The translations under genes were made by a program, and so were the position numbers. A DNA stretch of 64,000 bases from Exiguobacterium acetylicum DSM 20416 (GTDB lineage: Bacteria > Bacillota > Bacilli > Exiguobacteriales > Exiguobacteriaceae), in NCBI RefSeq assembly GCF_000702605.1, contig NZ_JNIR01000001.1, positions 1,292,501 to 1,356,500 of the forward strand, read 5' to 3'. This document shows positions 36,726 through 45,212 of the stretch, piece by piece (positions within the stretch are counted from its first letter, which is position 1; every line of letters starts with the position of its first letter). Below the pieces are notes generated by a model, which did not search any database, was not told the origin of the DNA, and was given only the letters and a program-made list of their open reading frames with translations.

Positions 36726-37844
36726 ATGTACACCCATATCATCATTGGCGCCGGAATTCTCGGTGCCTCGACTGCCTATCATTTATCGAAGGCTGGTGAA
36801 CGCGTCTTACTCGTCGATCGGAAGGAACCCGGTCGAGCCTCTCATGCGGCAGCCGGCATCATCTGTCCGTGGATGACACAACGGCGAAATAAGGCATGGT
36901 ACAAATTAGCGAATAACGGGGCTCATTTTTACAAGACATTGATTCCTGAACTCGAAGCACTCGGTGAGACGAGTACGGGTTATCAGCAAGTTGGCACGAT
37001 CGCCTTACACGAAACATCAAAAATCGAAAAGATGGAGACGATTGCGCAAAACCGTTTTCCGGAAGCACCTGCCATCGAACGTATCGAACGACTGGACCAA
37101 GATCGTGTCAAAACGCTCTTTCCACTCGTCGAACAGATCGAAGATGCCTTATTCGTTTCCGGTGGTGCCCGCGTTGACGGACGTGCCTTGTGTGCCGCTA
37201 TGATCCGTGGTGCTGTCGAACATGGAGCCAACGTGATCGAAGGAGACGCTTCTCTGATTGTAGAGGACGGGAGCGTCACGGGAATCAAAGTGGGGCGTGA
37301 GGAGTATGCGGCAGAACAATTCATTTTAACGGCAGGTGTCTGGTTGAATGATCTTCTCCGCCCGCTTGCGCTTAAAATTGATTTGCATCCGGAGAAGGGA
37401 CAAATCCTACAACTCGACTTGACGGATTCTACATCAACGACGTGGCCGGTCATCATGGGACAACGCGGATTATATCTGGTCTCAATCCACGAAAAGAAAC
37501 TGATCGTCGGTTCGACACACGAAAAGCAGACCGACTATGACTTGAAACCGACCGTCAAGGGGATGCATGCTTTATTGAATCGCGCCTTACCTGTCTTACC
37601 AAGTTTAGAAGAAACGACGATTGATGAACTGCGTATCGGCTTACGCCCGTATACTAAAAACTCCCTGCCGGTGATTGGACCGCTTCAAAATCATCCGAAC
37701 GTGTTCCTAGCGAACGGACTTGGTGCATCCGGTTTGACGATCGGACCGTATCTCGGTAGCCAATTAGCGAAGCTTGCACGGCATCAAGCGCCTGATATCG
37801 AATGGACGACTTATGAGCCGACCTATGTCTCTCTCGACTCCTGA
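36726..37844 (+). CDS. FAD-dependent amino-acid oxidase (DAO family)
   Basis: A 372-residue flavoprotein of the D-amino-acid/glycine oxidase family. The FAD motif is IIIGAGILGASTAYHLSKAG (residues 5-24), with the HAAAGIICPW FAD contact, VDGRALC, and the C-terminal LRIGLRPYTKNSLPVIGP and NGLGASGLTIGP. Like ThiO/DadA relatives it would oxidise a secondary or D-amino acid. No thi genes are nearby, so substrate is unknown. Confidence 0.88.
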   Translation: MYTHIIIGAGILGASTAYHLSKAGERVLLVDRKEPGRASHAAAGIICPWMTQRRNKAWYKLANNGAHFYKTLIPELEALGETSTGYQQVGTIALHETSKIEKMETIAQNRFPEAPAIERIERLDQDRVKTLFPLVEQIEDALFVSGGARVDGRALCAAMIRGAVEHGANVIEGDASLIVEDGSVTGIKVGREEYAAEQFILTAGVWLNDLLRPLALKIDLHPEKGQILQLDLTDSTSTTWPVIMGQRGLYLVSIHEKKLIVGSTHEKQTDYDLKPTVKGMHALLNRALPVLPSLEETTIDELRIGLRPYTKNSLPVIGPLQNHPNVFLANGLGASGLTIGPYLGSQLAKLARHQAPDIEWTTYEPTYVSLDS

Positions 37845-37880
37845 CCAACTCTATGCTTCACTTTGAAAGGAAGTACACCA

Positions 37881-38210
37881 TTGTCCATGAAACCAATCGT
37901 TCCTCTTGAATTATTCGATGCTTTAGATATACGTGTTGGTACAATCCAGTCGCTTTCGGATCTTACCGATGGCTCAATTCAGCTTGAACTACAATTCGAC
38001 GGATTTACGCGTTTATTCTCACTCGAGTGGGAATCACTGCGACCCGATGTCCATGAATTGCTTGGAAAACAAGCGATTGCTGTACTCAATATACCCGGTC
38101 GTACGCCTGAAGAGTCCGGTCGGGTGCTTGAGATCGGTCGCTCGGAACAATGGATGCCGATTCTCGTCGTACCGGAACATCCGATTCCGGAAGGAGCACG
38201 TGTCGAATAA
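37881..38210 (+). CDS. CsaA-like tRNA-binding-domain protein
   Basis: A 109-residue OB-fold protein. LFDALDIRVGTIQSL matches the start of CsaA/EMAP-type tRNA-binding domains, and IAVLNIPGR...LEIGR and VVPEHPIPEGARVE match the end. The central KQSSAQIT-like strand of CsaA is replaced, so it is a divergent member. CsaA binds tRNA and has chaperone-like effects. TTG at 37881 (AAAGGA 9 bases upstream) fits spacing better than ATG at 37887. Probably co-transcribed with the oxidase upstream (36 bases). Confidence 0.72.
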   Translation: MSMKPIVPLELFDALDIRVGTIQSLSDLTDGSIQLELQFDGFTRLFSLEWESLRPDVHELLGKQAIAVLNIPGRTPEESGRVLEIGRSEQWMPILVVPEHPIPEGARVE

Positions 38211-38300
38211 GGCATATCATTTAGAAAAACACTCCCCTGTGTCGCTTCGTAACGGAAGCTTACTGAACTGAACCAAAAATGTTAGACAATAAATAATTTG

Positions 38301-39190
38301 TCAGGCGACCTTGAGGACCTGAGTCCGGTATTCCACCGGGCTCAGGTTTTTTAGTCGTCTCTTGATACGACGATGGTTATAGTACTCGATGTAAAGCTCG
38401 AGCTCACATTTGAAGTGGTCCATGTCATCGAACTCCTTGAGATACAGGAGCTCTGACTTGAGCACAGCGAAGAAGCTTGTTGTCGAGGCAGTTGCCCTTA
38501 CGGGACATGCTTTGCGTAATGCCGTGCTCGTGAAGCGTACCGACGAACGCTCGATATTGATAATGCCACCCTTGGTCGGAATGCAGAATCGGTCGGGCTT
38601 TCCCGTCGAGCTTCCCGATTGCCTGATCCAACATTTCACCAACGAATTGATAGGTAGGGCGGTCCGATAGGGTATAAGCAATGATCTCACGATTTCCCAA
38701 GTCCATCATCGGCGAGAGGTAGAGTTTCTCCCCGAACAGGTGAAACTCAGTGACGTCAGTCACCCATTTCTGGTTCAGGCCGGTGGCCTTGAAGTCACGT
38801 TGGAGAAGATTCGGTGCGACCTTTCCGACCCGTCCTTTATAGGAGCGGTATCGCTTCATACGGACAAGACATTTTAGACCGAGCTCATTCATGAGACGGC
38901 GTACGGTCTTCGGATCGTGCCAGAAGCCTTGGCGTTCGAGAAGTGCGTGGATGCGACGATAGCCACATCGTCCCTCGTGTTCGTGGAAGAGAGTATGGAT
39001 AGCTGTCTTCACCTCCGCATACTTGTCCTCGCCCGTCAGGCGCGTCCGCCAATAGTAATAGACGCTTCGTGCCATACCGAGCACGCGAAGGAGTCCCGGA
39101 ACGGGATAGACTGACCGCAATTCGTCGATTACTTGTGCCTTGATCCGGTTCGTCGCGCATTCTCTTCTTGAACCAAGGCTTTCAATTTTT
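38301..39190 (-). pseudogene. IS3 OrfB transposase, frameshifted with lost catalytic Glu
   Basis: Integrase-core (rve) domain. DDE residues 1 and 2 are present (WVTDVTEF and HSDQGW), but after [10 protein letters not shown] the sequence jumps to [15 protein letters not shown] in another frame. The intervening codons that in relatives read about AAAE are missing (about 11 bases at 38477), which removes the third acidic residue and shifts the frame. OrfB is entered by -1 frameshift from orfA. Confidence 0.85.
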
Positions 39191-39638
39191 TTAACGCAGC
39201 GTTCTCCATCTCGAGATACTCAATCCGCTCTTTGAGCTTCTCGACTTCTGTCATCTCTTCAAATTCCTTCTTCTTGCGTCTCGCCATCGGGGCACGTCCT
39301 TTCGGTCTGGCGACCAGACCTGCGGTCCCTTCCCGTTCATACGTCGATCGCCACCTCGAGATCGTTCCTGGGGAAGAAATTCGGTACTTTACGGCCGCCT
39401 CTATATTGGACAGCCTGTTGGTCACCATGTCGTTTAATACCTCCAGTTTAAATGCCAGCGAGTGGCTTGTATAGGAAGGATCGAAGATCGTTTCCCCCCA
39501 ACGCTCATAGAGACGCGACCACTCGCGGATCAGTTCACGTGCTATCCCGAATTCTATCGCTACACCTCGGTATCCGTCTCGTCCTGTCAGATAACGCTCA
39601 GCGACTTGGACTTTAAACGCCTTTGTATATTTGACCAT
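39129..39638 (-). CDS. IS3 OrfA (helix-turn-helix)
   Basis: A 169-residue protein with two HTH units ([35 protein letters not shown]...TISRW) and a C-terminal leucine-zipper-like helix ([20 protein letters not shown]), as in IS150-type OrfA. I chose the ATG at 39638. Confidence 0.85.
   Translation of the reverse strand: MVKYTKAFKVQVAERYLTGRDGYRGVAIEFGIARELIREWSRLYERWGETIFDPSYTSHSLAFKLEVLNDMVTNRLSNIEAAVKYRISSPGTISRWRSTYEREGTAGLVARPKGRAPMARRKKKEFEEMTEVEKLKERIEYLEMENAALKKLKALVQEENARRTGSRHK
39186..39192 (-). other. Programmed -1 frameshift site of the IS
   Basis: On the minus strand a run of seven A in TTAAAAAAATTG lies within the OrfA leucine zipper. Slipping by -1 continues [20 protein letters not shown] and joins OrfB without a stop. 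This matches the A-rich slippery sites of IS150-type elements. Confidence 0.75.
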
Positions 39639-39646
39639 AAAAAACA

Positions 39647-39686
39647 CCCCATAAAAGTTGGATTTTTATGTCCAACTTTTATGGGG
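39647..39686. repeat. Perfect hairpin at the right end of the IS
   Basis: CCCCATAAAAGTTGGA (39647-39662) and its exact complement (39671-39686), loop of 8. It includes the right terminal repeat and lies just before orfA; it could block readthrough transcription or affect orfA translation. Confidence 0.8.
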
Positions 39687-39725
39687 CAGTTCATCATTCA
39701 AGCGGGAGTGTTTTTAGATATGCCA

Positions 39726-40682
39726 TTACATTTTTTCTAAATAATGTACGCTAAATCGTTCATCGTCATCGATCCAGCAATTGACCGGATGAAAACCACT
39801 TTTAAGGGCAAGTGTCTCAAACTCTTCTTTACTGTATTTATAGGAGTTTTCCGTATGAATCGTTTCTCCTTGTTTAAACGGAACCGTCACATCTCCAACT
39901 TGTACGAGTTGATCGAGTTGACTCCGAAGATGCATTTCGATTCGTCCTTTTTCCTCATTATAAAAAGCATGATGTTCGAATCGCGTCACATCAAATGTTC
40001 CCTCAAGCATCTGATTCAAATGCGTCAACATATTCAAATTGAATGCTGCTGTGACGCCGGCTGCATCATTATAAGCTCGTTCAAGAACGTCAACAGACTT
40101 TTTCAAATCGACCCCGATCAAGAATCCATCTCCTGTTTCAAGAATTCGTGAGGAATGACGTAAGAAGCGCATCGCTTCCTCAGGTTCAAAGTTTCCGATC
40201 GTCGATCCCGGGAAAAAAATGACTCGTTTTTGAGACTCCTCGACCGGTAAAGAAATCGATTGTGAGTAATCCCCACAGACCGCTTTAATATGCAGCGCAG
40301 GATACCGTTCCGACAATTGGCGTGCAGATTCCATTAAGAAATCTTTTGAAATATCGATGGGCATATACGTGTCTAAATGTGTAAATGTCTCCAGTAACAT
40401 TTGGATTTTACGACTGCTTCCACTTCCATATTCAATCAGTGTATGCACATCCCCGATACTTCGTGCGATTTCCGCTCGATGTTGCTCCAAGATGGCGAGT
40501 TCTGTTCGTGTCGGATAATATTCCGGTTGTTGCGTAATCTGTTCGAACAGCTGGGATCCGATGTGATCATAAAAATATTTTGCCGGTAAGACCTTTTGTT
40601 CTTGCAACAGACCTTCGATGACTTCTAAACGCATGTTTTGTTGCGGCGTATATAAATCGTAACCTATTACTGTTTCCCGCAT
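39726..40682 (-). CDS. egtD: L-histidine N(alpha)-methyltransferase EgtD
   Basis: A 318-residue SAM-dependent methyltransferase that trimethylates histidine to hercynine, the first step to ergothioneine. LPAKYFYDHIGSQLFEQIT and QPEYYPTRTE are the histidine-site hallmarks, LIEYGSGSSRKIQ (about 83-95) is the SAM loop, and FFPGSTIGNFEPEEA follows. The C-terminal IHTENSYKYS is conserved. The ATG at 40682 overlaps the egtB stop (TGATG), so translation is coupled. AGGTGA 6 bases upstream. Confidence 0.94.
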   Translation of the reverse strand: MRETVIGYDLYTPQQNMRLEVIEGLLQEQKVLPAKYFYDHIGSQLFEQITQQPEYYPTRTELAILEQHRAEIARSIGDVHTLIEYGSGSSRKIQMLLETFTHLDTYMPIDISKDFLMESARQLSERYPALHIKAVCGDYSQSISLPVEESQKRVIFFPGSTIGNFEPEEAMRFLRHSSRILETGDGFLIGVDLKKSVDVLERAYNDAAGVTAAFNLNMLTHLNQMLEGTFDVTRFEHHAFYNEEKGRIEMHLRSQLDQLVQVGDVTVPFKQGETIHTENSYKYSKEEFETLALKSGFHPVNCWIDDDERFSVHYLEKM

Positions 40683-41962
40683 CACATGTCACCTGCCAAT
40701 CGGAAGCCGCCAAATAACCAACGTTTATCAGGCGGGAAGAAGTTACGGTATGTCTCGCGAATGTGATCGTCAGGCGTCACGCACGCTCCTCCACGCAGTA
40801 CCATTTGATTACACATGAACTTCGCATTGTATTCCCCGAGTGCTCCTTCAAGCGGTTTACTGCCTGGATATGAACTATAAGCGCTCGACGTCCACTCCCA
40901 GACGTTTCCGAACATGCTCGCAAGCGTCGTCTCTGACTCTTCGACGGCTACCGGATGGAAGGTCCCGCTTCCCATCATATTACGCTTCGTGACAGAATCG
41001 ACTTGGCGAGAAGCCCATTCCCACTCTGCTTCTGTCGGCAACCGTTTCCCTATATAACGACTATAAGCATCCGCCTCATAAAAACTGACGTGACAGACCG
41101 GTTCATCGAGACGAAGAGGTTCGACACCATTCATCGTAAAGATCGTCCACTCCCCTGCTTCATCCTTCATCCAATATAACGGTGCTTTCCAGCCTTCTTT
41201 TTGAACCGTCGAAAAGCCGTCGGACAACCAGTATTCTGATTTTTCATAGCCCTCTGCTTCAATGAACGCCAAATACTCTCCATTCGTGACAGGACGCGTC
41301 GCGAGTTTAAACGGATACAGCCACGTTTTATGACGTGGACTCTCGTTGTCAAACGCAAAACCGTCTCCTGTATGACCGATCTCGACGAGTCCTTCCTCGA
41401 ATTGGATAAAAGATGTTTCCTTGACTGCATTTTCAGGCACATCTGTTGCCCGCGACTTTGACTGATAGGCAAGTAACAACGGATTCGTAAAAAAGTTATT
41501 CTTCACGTCCATCAAGATCAATTCCTGATGTTGTTGTTCGTGTTGTAATCCCATCTCGACTAATGCTTCGATTTTTCGTTGGTCTTCTGGAGTTCGATCT
41601 TCCTTCAAGAACTCGATCATTTGTCCATCGACATATGACCGGTAAGCAATGATGTCTTCGACGGTCGGACGTGACAGCATTCCTCGTTGTTGACGAGGTT
41701 GGTAAGGACCGATCGAGTTATAGTACGAGTTGAATAGATAATTGTACTTCGGATGGAAGACGCGATAGTCTTCACTATATTCCTGTAGTATCATTCGTTC
41801 AAAAAACCAGGTCGTATGGGCGATATGCCATTTCGGTGGACTCACGTCGGAACTTGCCTGGATGACGAAATCCTCCGCTTCGAGTGGTTCGATCAAGGCG
41901 ATTGTTTGATTACGAACAGTGGAAAATTTTTCAATTAAGTAAGATGTCGTTTCAAATAGCAT
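40682..41962 (-). CDS. egtB: Ergothioneine synthase EgtB (iron-dependent sulfoxide synthase)
   Basis: A 426-residue non-haem iron enzyme that joins hercynine to a thiol (gamma-glutamylcysteine or cysteine) with oxygen. The N-terminal DinB-like domain contributes the iron ligands: His in PPKWHIAHTTWFFE (about 48) and the HxxxH motif in LQHEQQHQE (about 138-146). The C-terminal FGE-sulfatase domain has RLPTEAEWEWASR, GNVWEWTSS and VLRGGACVTP. ATG at 41962 with AGGGAG 8 bases upstream. No egtA, egtC or egtE in the window. Confidence 0.94.
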   Translation of the reverse strand: MLFETTSYLIEKFSTVRNQTIALIEPLEAEDFVIQASSDVSPPKWHIAHTTWFFERMILQEYSEDYRVFHPKYNYLFNSYYNSIGPYQPRQQRGMLSRPTVEDIIAYRSYVDGQMIEFLKEDRTPEDQRKIEALVEMGLQHEQQHQELILMDVKNNFFTNPLLLAYQSKSRATDVPENAVKETSFIQFEEGLVEIGHTGDGFAFDNESPRHKTWLYPFKLATRPVTNGEYLAFIEAEGYEKSEYWLSDGFSTVQKEGWKAPLYWMKDEAGEWTIFTMNGVEPLRLDEPVCHVSFYEADAYSRYIGKRLPTEAEWEWASRQVDSVTKRNMMGSGTFHPVAVEESETTLASMFGNVWEWTSSAYSSYPGSKPLEGALGEYNAKFMCNQMVLRGGACVTPDDHIRETYRNFFPPDKRWLFGGFRLAGDM

Positions 41963-42048
41963 GTCAATCACTCCCTATCCAAAATATTCCGAATCTTTTG
42001 GTCCATTTGATGTATACCCCTCCTATGGAAGAGTTATGCTAAAGAAAC

Positions 42049-42078
42049 AAAAAAAGTCCGCTCCGTTAAGAGCGAACT
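42049..42078 (-). terminator. guaC terminator
   Basis: Stem AGT.CGCTC / GAGCG.ACT (42056-42078) followed on the minus strand by T7. Confidence 0.85.
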
Positions 42079-42085
42079 GATCACT

Positions 42086-43069
42086 TTAATATACTTTATC
42101 GCCGTTGAAGATCGAGTTCTTGACGACAACGTAGTCGACCGTCCGAATCGCCTGCAATTTGTTCCCACCAGCGTACGAGATTGCCGATTGTAAATCTTGC
42201 TCCATCTCGATCAATGTATCCGCTAGACTTCCTTTATGCTCGACGAACATTTTCTTTCCTTCGACGTTCTTGCGTTCCCCTTTTTGGAACTCAGAAGCAG
42301 AACCGAAGTATTCCTTGACGAGCACTCCGTCCACTTCATGTGTCTCACCAGGCGATTCTTCATGCCCTGCGAAGAGTGAACCGATCATGACCATCGACGC
42401 ACCGAACCGGACTGACTTCGCGATATCGCCATGCGTCCGAATCCCACCATCAGCAATAATCGGTTTACTTGCTGCTTTTGCACACCAACGAAGTGCCGCG
42501 AGTTGCCAACCACCTGTACCGAATCCTGTCTTAATCTTCGTGATACACACTTTACCTGGTCCGATCCCGACTTTTGTTGCATCGGCTCCCGCATTCTCAA
42601 GTTCACGCACCGCTTCCGGTGTTCCGACGTTACCAGCGATGACGAAACTTTCTGGTAGAAGCGACTTGATGTGGCGAATCATCTGAATGACGGCTTCCGA
42701 ATGACCGTGCGCGATATCAATCGTGATGTATTCCGGAGTCAGCCCTTCTGCTGCGAGCTGTTCGATCAGCTGATATTCCTCTTCCTTGACACCGACGCTA
42801 ATTGAAGCGAACAGTTGGCGTTCTTGCATCATACGAACGAATGCCAAACGACGAGCCGGTTCGAATCGATGCATGATATAGAAATAATCGCCTTCCGCTA
42901 AGAACAAAGCGATCGATTCATCAATGATCGTTTGCATGTTTGCCGGTACGACTGGAAGCTTGAAACGACGACCACCGAACTCGACTGACGTATCACATTC
43001 CGAACGACTACCAACGATTGATTTTGCTGGAATTAATTGAATATCTTCATAATCGAATACTACATCCAT
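42086..43069 (-). CDS. guaC: GMP reductase
   Basis: A 327-residue IMPDH/GMPR-fold enzyme that converts GMP to IMP with NADPH in purine salvage. The catalytic cysteine loop is [17 protein letters not shown] (about 178-194). [15 protein letters not shown] and [13 protein letters not shown] bind the nucleotide phosphate. No CBS domains, so GMPR not IMPDH. ATG at 43069 with AGAGGTG 6 bases upstream. Monocistronic with its own promoter. Confidence 0.94.
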   Translation of the reverse strand: MDVVFDYEDIQLIPAKSIVGSRSECDTSVEFGGRRFKLPVVPANMQTIIDESIALFLAEGDYFYIMHRFEPARRLAFVRMMQERQLFASISVGVKEEEYQLIEQLAAEGLTPEYITIDIAHGHSEAVIQMIRHIKSLLPESFVIAGNVGTPEAVRELENAGADATKVGIGPGKVCITKIKTGFGTGGWQLAALRWCAKAASKPIIADGGIRTHGDIAKSVRFGASMVMIGSLFAGHEESPGETHEVDGVLVKEYFGSASEFQKGERKNVEGKKMFVEHKGSLADTLIEMEQDLQSAISYAGGNKLQAIRTVDYVVVKNSIFNGDKVY

Positions 43070-43132
43070 GAATAACACCTCTAATTACGAATATTTTTAA
43101 ATATATTGGCGATAATCATTCGCCCCTTGACT

Positions 43133-43161
43133 ACTATAACGAACTGTCCTCATAGTGTCAA
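43133..43161 (-). promoter_or_regulatory. Strong sigma-A promoter of guaC
   Basis: On the minus strand TTGACA (43156-43161), exactly 17 bp, TATAGT (43133-43138). In the leader a hairpin GGCGA/TCGCC lies at 43109-43125. Confidence 0.85.
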
Positions 43162-43229
43162 AGAAATTTTCGCGTTTTTAAGGTTTTTCAAGAACTTTAT
43201 TCCGCTATCAGCAATTTAATGTTCGGTTT

Positions 43230-43736
43230 TTAACGGTTCTTCCGTTGTAAATCTGTCAACCAGTGCTCTTCCCAGTCAAAATAGCTCGTCGCTTCGGATG
43301 CTTCAAACACATGATCAGGATAAGGAAGTGCTAGAGGTGGACGCTCCTGTTTTGGGAAATATGCCAGTTGTTTGGATTCCCCATCGACGGCTTCGAGCGT
43401 TCCCCCGACTACCTTACACTCGAATACTGTCGCTACGTATTCAACTTCGTTTCCGTCCGGGTACGTCAAACGAAACGCCTCTCCACCGAATGTCGCAATC
43501 AGTCGGACCGGTCGGACGAATAGACCCGTTTCTTCATAGACTTCACGAATGACTGCTTGCGCAGGAGATTCTCCCAGTTCGATCGCTCCAGCAGGCAAAC
43601 TCCAAAACGGACCTCCTGGATCCTGAAAGAGGATATGACCTGCTTCGTTTCGAATGATCGCTGCGACGCATGGTGTAAAAAGACGTTGCGTTCCGACAAG
43701 TTGGCGCAGATTAGCATAGTAATCAGAGATTGGCAT
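43230..43736 (-). CDS. NUDIX hydrolase
   Basis: A 168-residue NUDIX protein. The box lies at about 49-71 (GAIELGESPAQ...REVYEETG). TPCVAAIIRNEAGHILFQDP opens the domain. Substrate unknown. Its start overlaps the upstream acetyltransferase by 14 bases, giving a two-gene operon. Confidence 0.88.
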   Translation of the reverse strand: MPISDYYANLRQLVGTQRLFTPCVAAIIRNEAGHILFQDPGGPFWSLPAGAIELGESPAQAVIREVYEETGLFVRPVRLIATFGGEAFRLTYPDGNEVEYVATVFECKVVGGTLEAVDGESKQLAYFPKQERPPLALPYPDHVFEASEATSYFDWEEHWLTDLQRKNR

Positions 43737-44280
43737 GTTTTGACTCCTCTCGGTCTTCTTTTAATAGAGCAAACAAAATAAAGTCTTCCCAGGCATCGTT
43801 GATGAAGAGATTTTGTTTCGCGATTCCTTCTTGGCGAAACCCAACTTTCTCAAGGACACGGATCGAGCCGATATTCTCTGGCATGACTTCAGCACGGATC
43901 CGGTGGAACTGGTGGACATCAAATAAATGATCTACGAATAATCCGACTGCTTGAGCCATATATCCTCGACCAGAAAAGGTGGCATCCAGTTGATAACCGA
44001 TCATGCATGTCTCGGCTGGTCCACGCTGAACGAACATCGCCGAGACATCCCCAATCAATTGGTCTGTCTCATTTAAAAAGACGCCATACGCATAATAAGC
44101 ATCTTGGCGCATCAACTCTTGGTGGCGGTAAATTCGTTCTCGTTGTCCTTCGATCGTGTATTGTTCAGGAGACGGTTTGATTGGCATCCAGTACTCAAAG
44201 TGATCACGGTTTCGCAAATTCACCTCAAGGACCTCCGCTGCATCCTCTAATGTATAAGGACGAATGTAAACAGGTAACAT
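43723..44280 (-). CDS. GNAT acetyltransferase, RimJ/RimL type
   Basis: A 185-residue acetyl-CoA-dependent N-acetyltransferase. IRPYTLEDAAEVLEVN, IGYQLDATFSGRGYMAQAVG (acetyl-CoA loop, about 115-135) and AEVMPENIGSIRVLEKVGF are standard RimJ/L motifs. It may act on a ribosomal protein or a small molecule. Confidence 0.88.
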   Translation of the reverse strand: MLPVYIRPYTLEDAAEVLEVNLRNRDHFEYWMPIKPSPEQYTIEGQRERIYRHQELMRQDAYYAYGVFLNETDQLIGDVSAMFVQRGPAETCMIGYQLDATFSGRGYMAQAVGLFVDHLFDVHQFHRIRAEVMPENIGSIRVLEKVGFRQEGIAKQNLFINDAWEDFILFALLKEDREESKHANL

Positions 44281-44423
44281 AATTATTCCTCCTCTTCCAT
44301 CAATATCTTTAGTTCAAGAAGTTTGAGTGTTTCATAATTCATCCAGCGGGAATCTACATAATAGTTTCATTACATTACTGTGACAGCATACTATAGAGAA
44401 AACTGTCGAAGAAGGAGTGACTT

Positions 44424-44684
44424 ATGTATTCAGACACTGATTTGCTCAATCAAATCAAACAACGCGATTCCGTCGCGTTAGAACGATTATACGATCGTTA
44501 CGAAAAAACACTCTTTCTTCTATTCCGTCGCACGCAAGTCGAGGAAGCACTCATTCATTCCGCGATGACTCAGTTATTCCGCACTGTTTGGGAGCAACCG
44601 ACACGTTATCCGAACTTTCAAGGATTCATTCTGCATACATTACGACAACTCAGTAGCAAAAGAGAACATATCCCGACTCGCTGA
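44424..44684 (+). CDS. Sigma-70 region-2-like protein without region 4
   Basis: An 86-residue protein. DLLNQIKQRDSVALERLYDRYEKTLFLLFRR matches the start of ECF sigma region 2, and the following helices (FRTVWEQPTRYPNFQGFILHTLRQLSSKR) correspond to region 2.2-2.4. There is no region 4 and no room for one before the terminator at 44751. GAAGGAG RBS. Possibly a decayed ECF factor or an anti-sigma/regulatory mimic. Confidence 0.65.
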   Translation: MYSDTDLLNQIKQRDSVALERLYDRYEKTLFLLFRRTQVEEALIHSAMTQLFRTVWEQPTRYPNFQGFILHTLRQLSSKREHIPTR

Positions 44685-44750
44685 AAGAATCAGTTATATT
44701 CTTTCGACATGAGTAGAATGAACCCTTTAATTGCATGATTTATTCAGAGA

Positions 44751-44777
44751 AGAACAGCTTCGTTTGTTCTTTTTTTG
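44751..44777 (+). terminator. Terminator
   Basis: AGAACA (44751-44756) / TGTTCT (44765-44770) and a T-tract. Confidence 0.7.
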
Positions 44778-44805
44778 TTTTGTCCTTTCTTTTTTGTTTG
44801 AGGCA

Positions 44806-44814
44806 TGCTATATT
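44806..44814 (+). promoter_or_regulatory. Extended -10 of the cold shock gene
   Basis: TGCTATATT (44806-44814): extended -10 motif without a good -35. It gives a leader of about 110 bases, as is usual for cold-shock mRNAs. Confidence 0.5.
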
Positions 44815-44927
44815 ATTAAGTAATTATTGTTGTTCGGTGGAGATACGAAGTGTTTCACTTTATATTCGATGAAATTGATCACGGTAGTAATAATCAGTGT
44901 GCCAGTCACACGCAGGAGGCAATACAC

Positions 44928-45128
44928 ATGGAACAAGGTAAAGTAAAATGGTTTAACGCAGAAAAAGGATTCGGCTTCATCGAGCGCGAAAGCGGAGACG
45001 ACGTATTCGTACACTTCTCAGCAATCCAATCTGAAGGTTTCAAATCACTTGACGAAGGTCAAGAGGTTTCTTTCGAAGTTGAAGAAGGTCAACGTGGACC
45101 ACAAGCAACTAACGTTGTAAAACTTTAA
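44928..45128 (+). CDS. Cold shock protein (CspA family)
   Basis: A 66-residue single cold-shock domain that binds single-stranded nucleic acid. RNP1 is KGFGFIE (residues 14-20), RNP2 is VFVHF (about 27-31), and TNVVKL ends it. AGGAGG 8 bases before the ATG at 44928. Own promoter and terminator. Very similar to CspB/CspD of Bacillus. Confidence 0.95.
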   Translation: MEQGKVKWFNAEKGFGFIERESGDDVFVHFSAIQSEGFKSLDEGQEVSFEVEEGQRGPQATNVVKL

Positions 45129-45136
45129 TTTCTTTT

Positions 45137-45165
45137 AGACCCTGCTCACGCAGGGTCTTTTTTTG
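45137..45165 (+). terminator. csp terminator
   Basis: AGACCCTGC (45137-45145) / GCAGGGTCT (45150-45158) and T7. Confidence 0.92.
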
Positions 45166-45212
45166 TATTTATATATGCTACACTAGCGATTCAGGAAGAA
45201 AGGAGATGTAAT

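Larger units (their letters stand above)
38264..39693 (-). mobile_element. IS3-family (IS150-like) insertion sequence, decayed
   Basis: A 1430-bp element with orfA and orfB on the minus strand. Terminal inverted repeats begin TGAACTG at both ends and continue similarly (..CC.A.AAA.GTT.GACA.). No 3-4-bp target duplication is visible. The transposase has lost its catalytic Glu by deletion (about 38477), so the element cannot move by itself. Confidence 0.9.
38211..39724. other. Terminator of the csaA-like/egtD pair, split by an IS element
   Basis: Left arm GGCATATC...GAAAAACACTCCC (38211-38236) and right arm GGGAGTGTTTTTAGATATGCC read in the complementary sense (39704-39724) form one stem, with a 5-base bulge. 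The IS3 element 38264-39693 lies in what was its loop. The arms sit just after the stops of two convergent genes. Confidence 0.8.

Noticed and set aside
38261-39697. Target-site duplication of the first IS
   Set aside because: Flanks are TAC on the left and TCA on the right; no direct repeat of 3-4 bp is present.
43070-43229. Purine riboswitch upstream of guaC
   Set aside because: The leader is short with only one small GGCGA/TCGCC hairpin; the three-way junction of a purine aptamer is not present.
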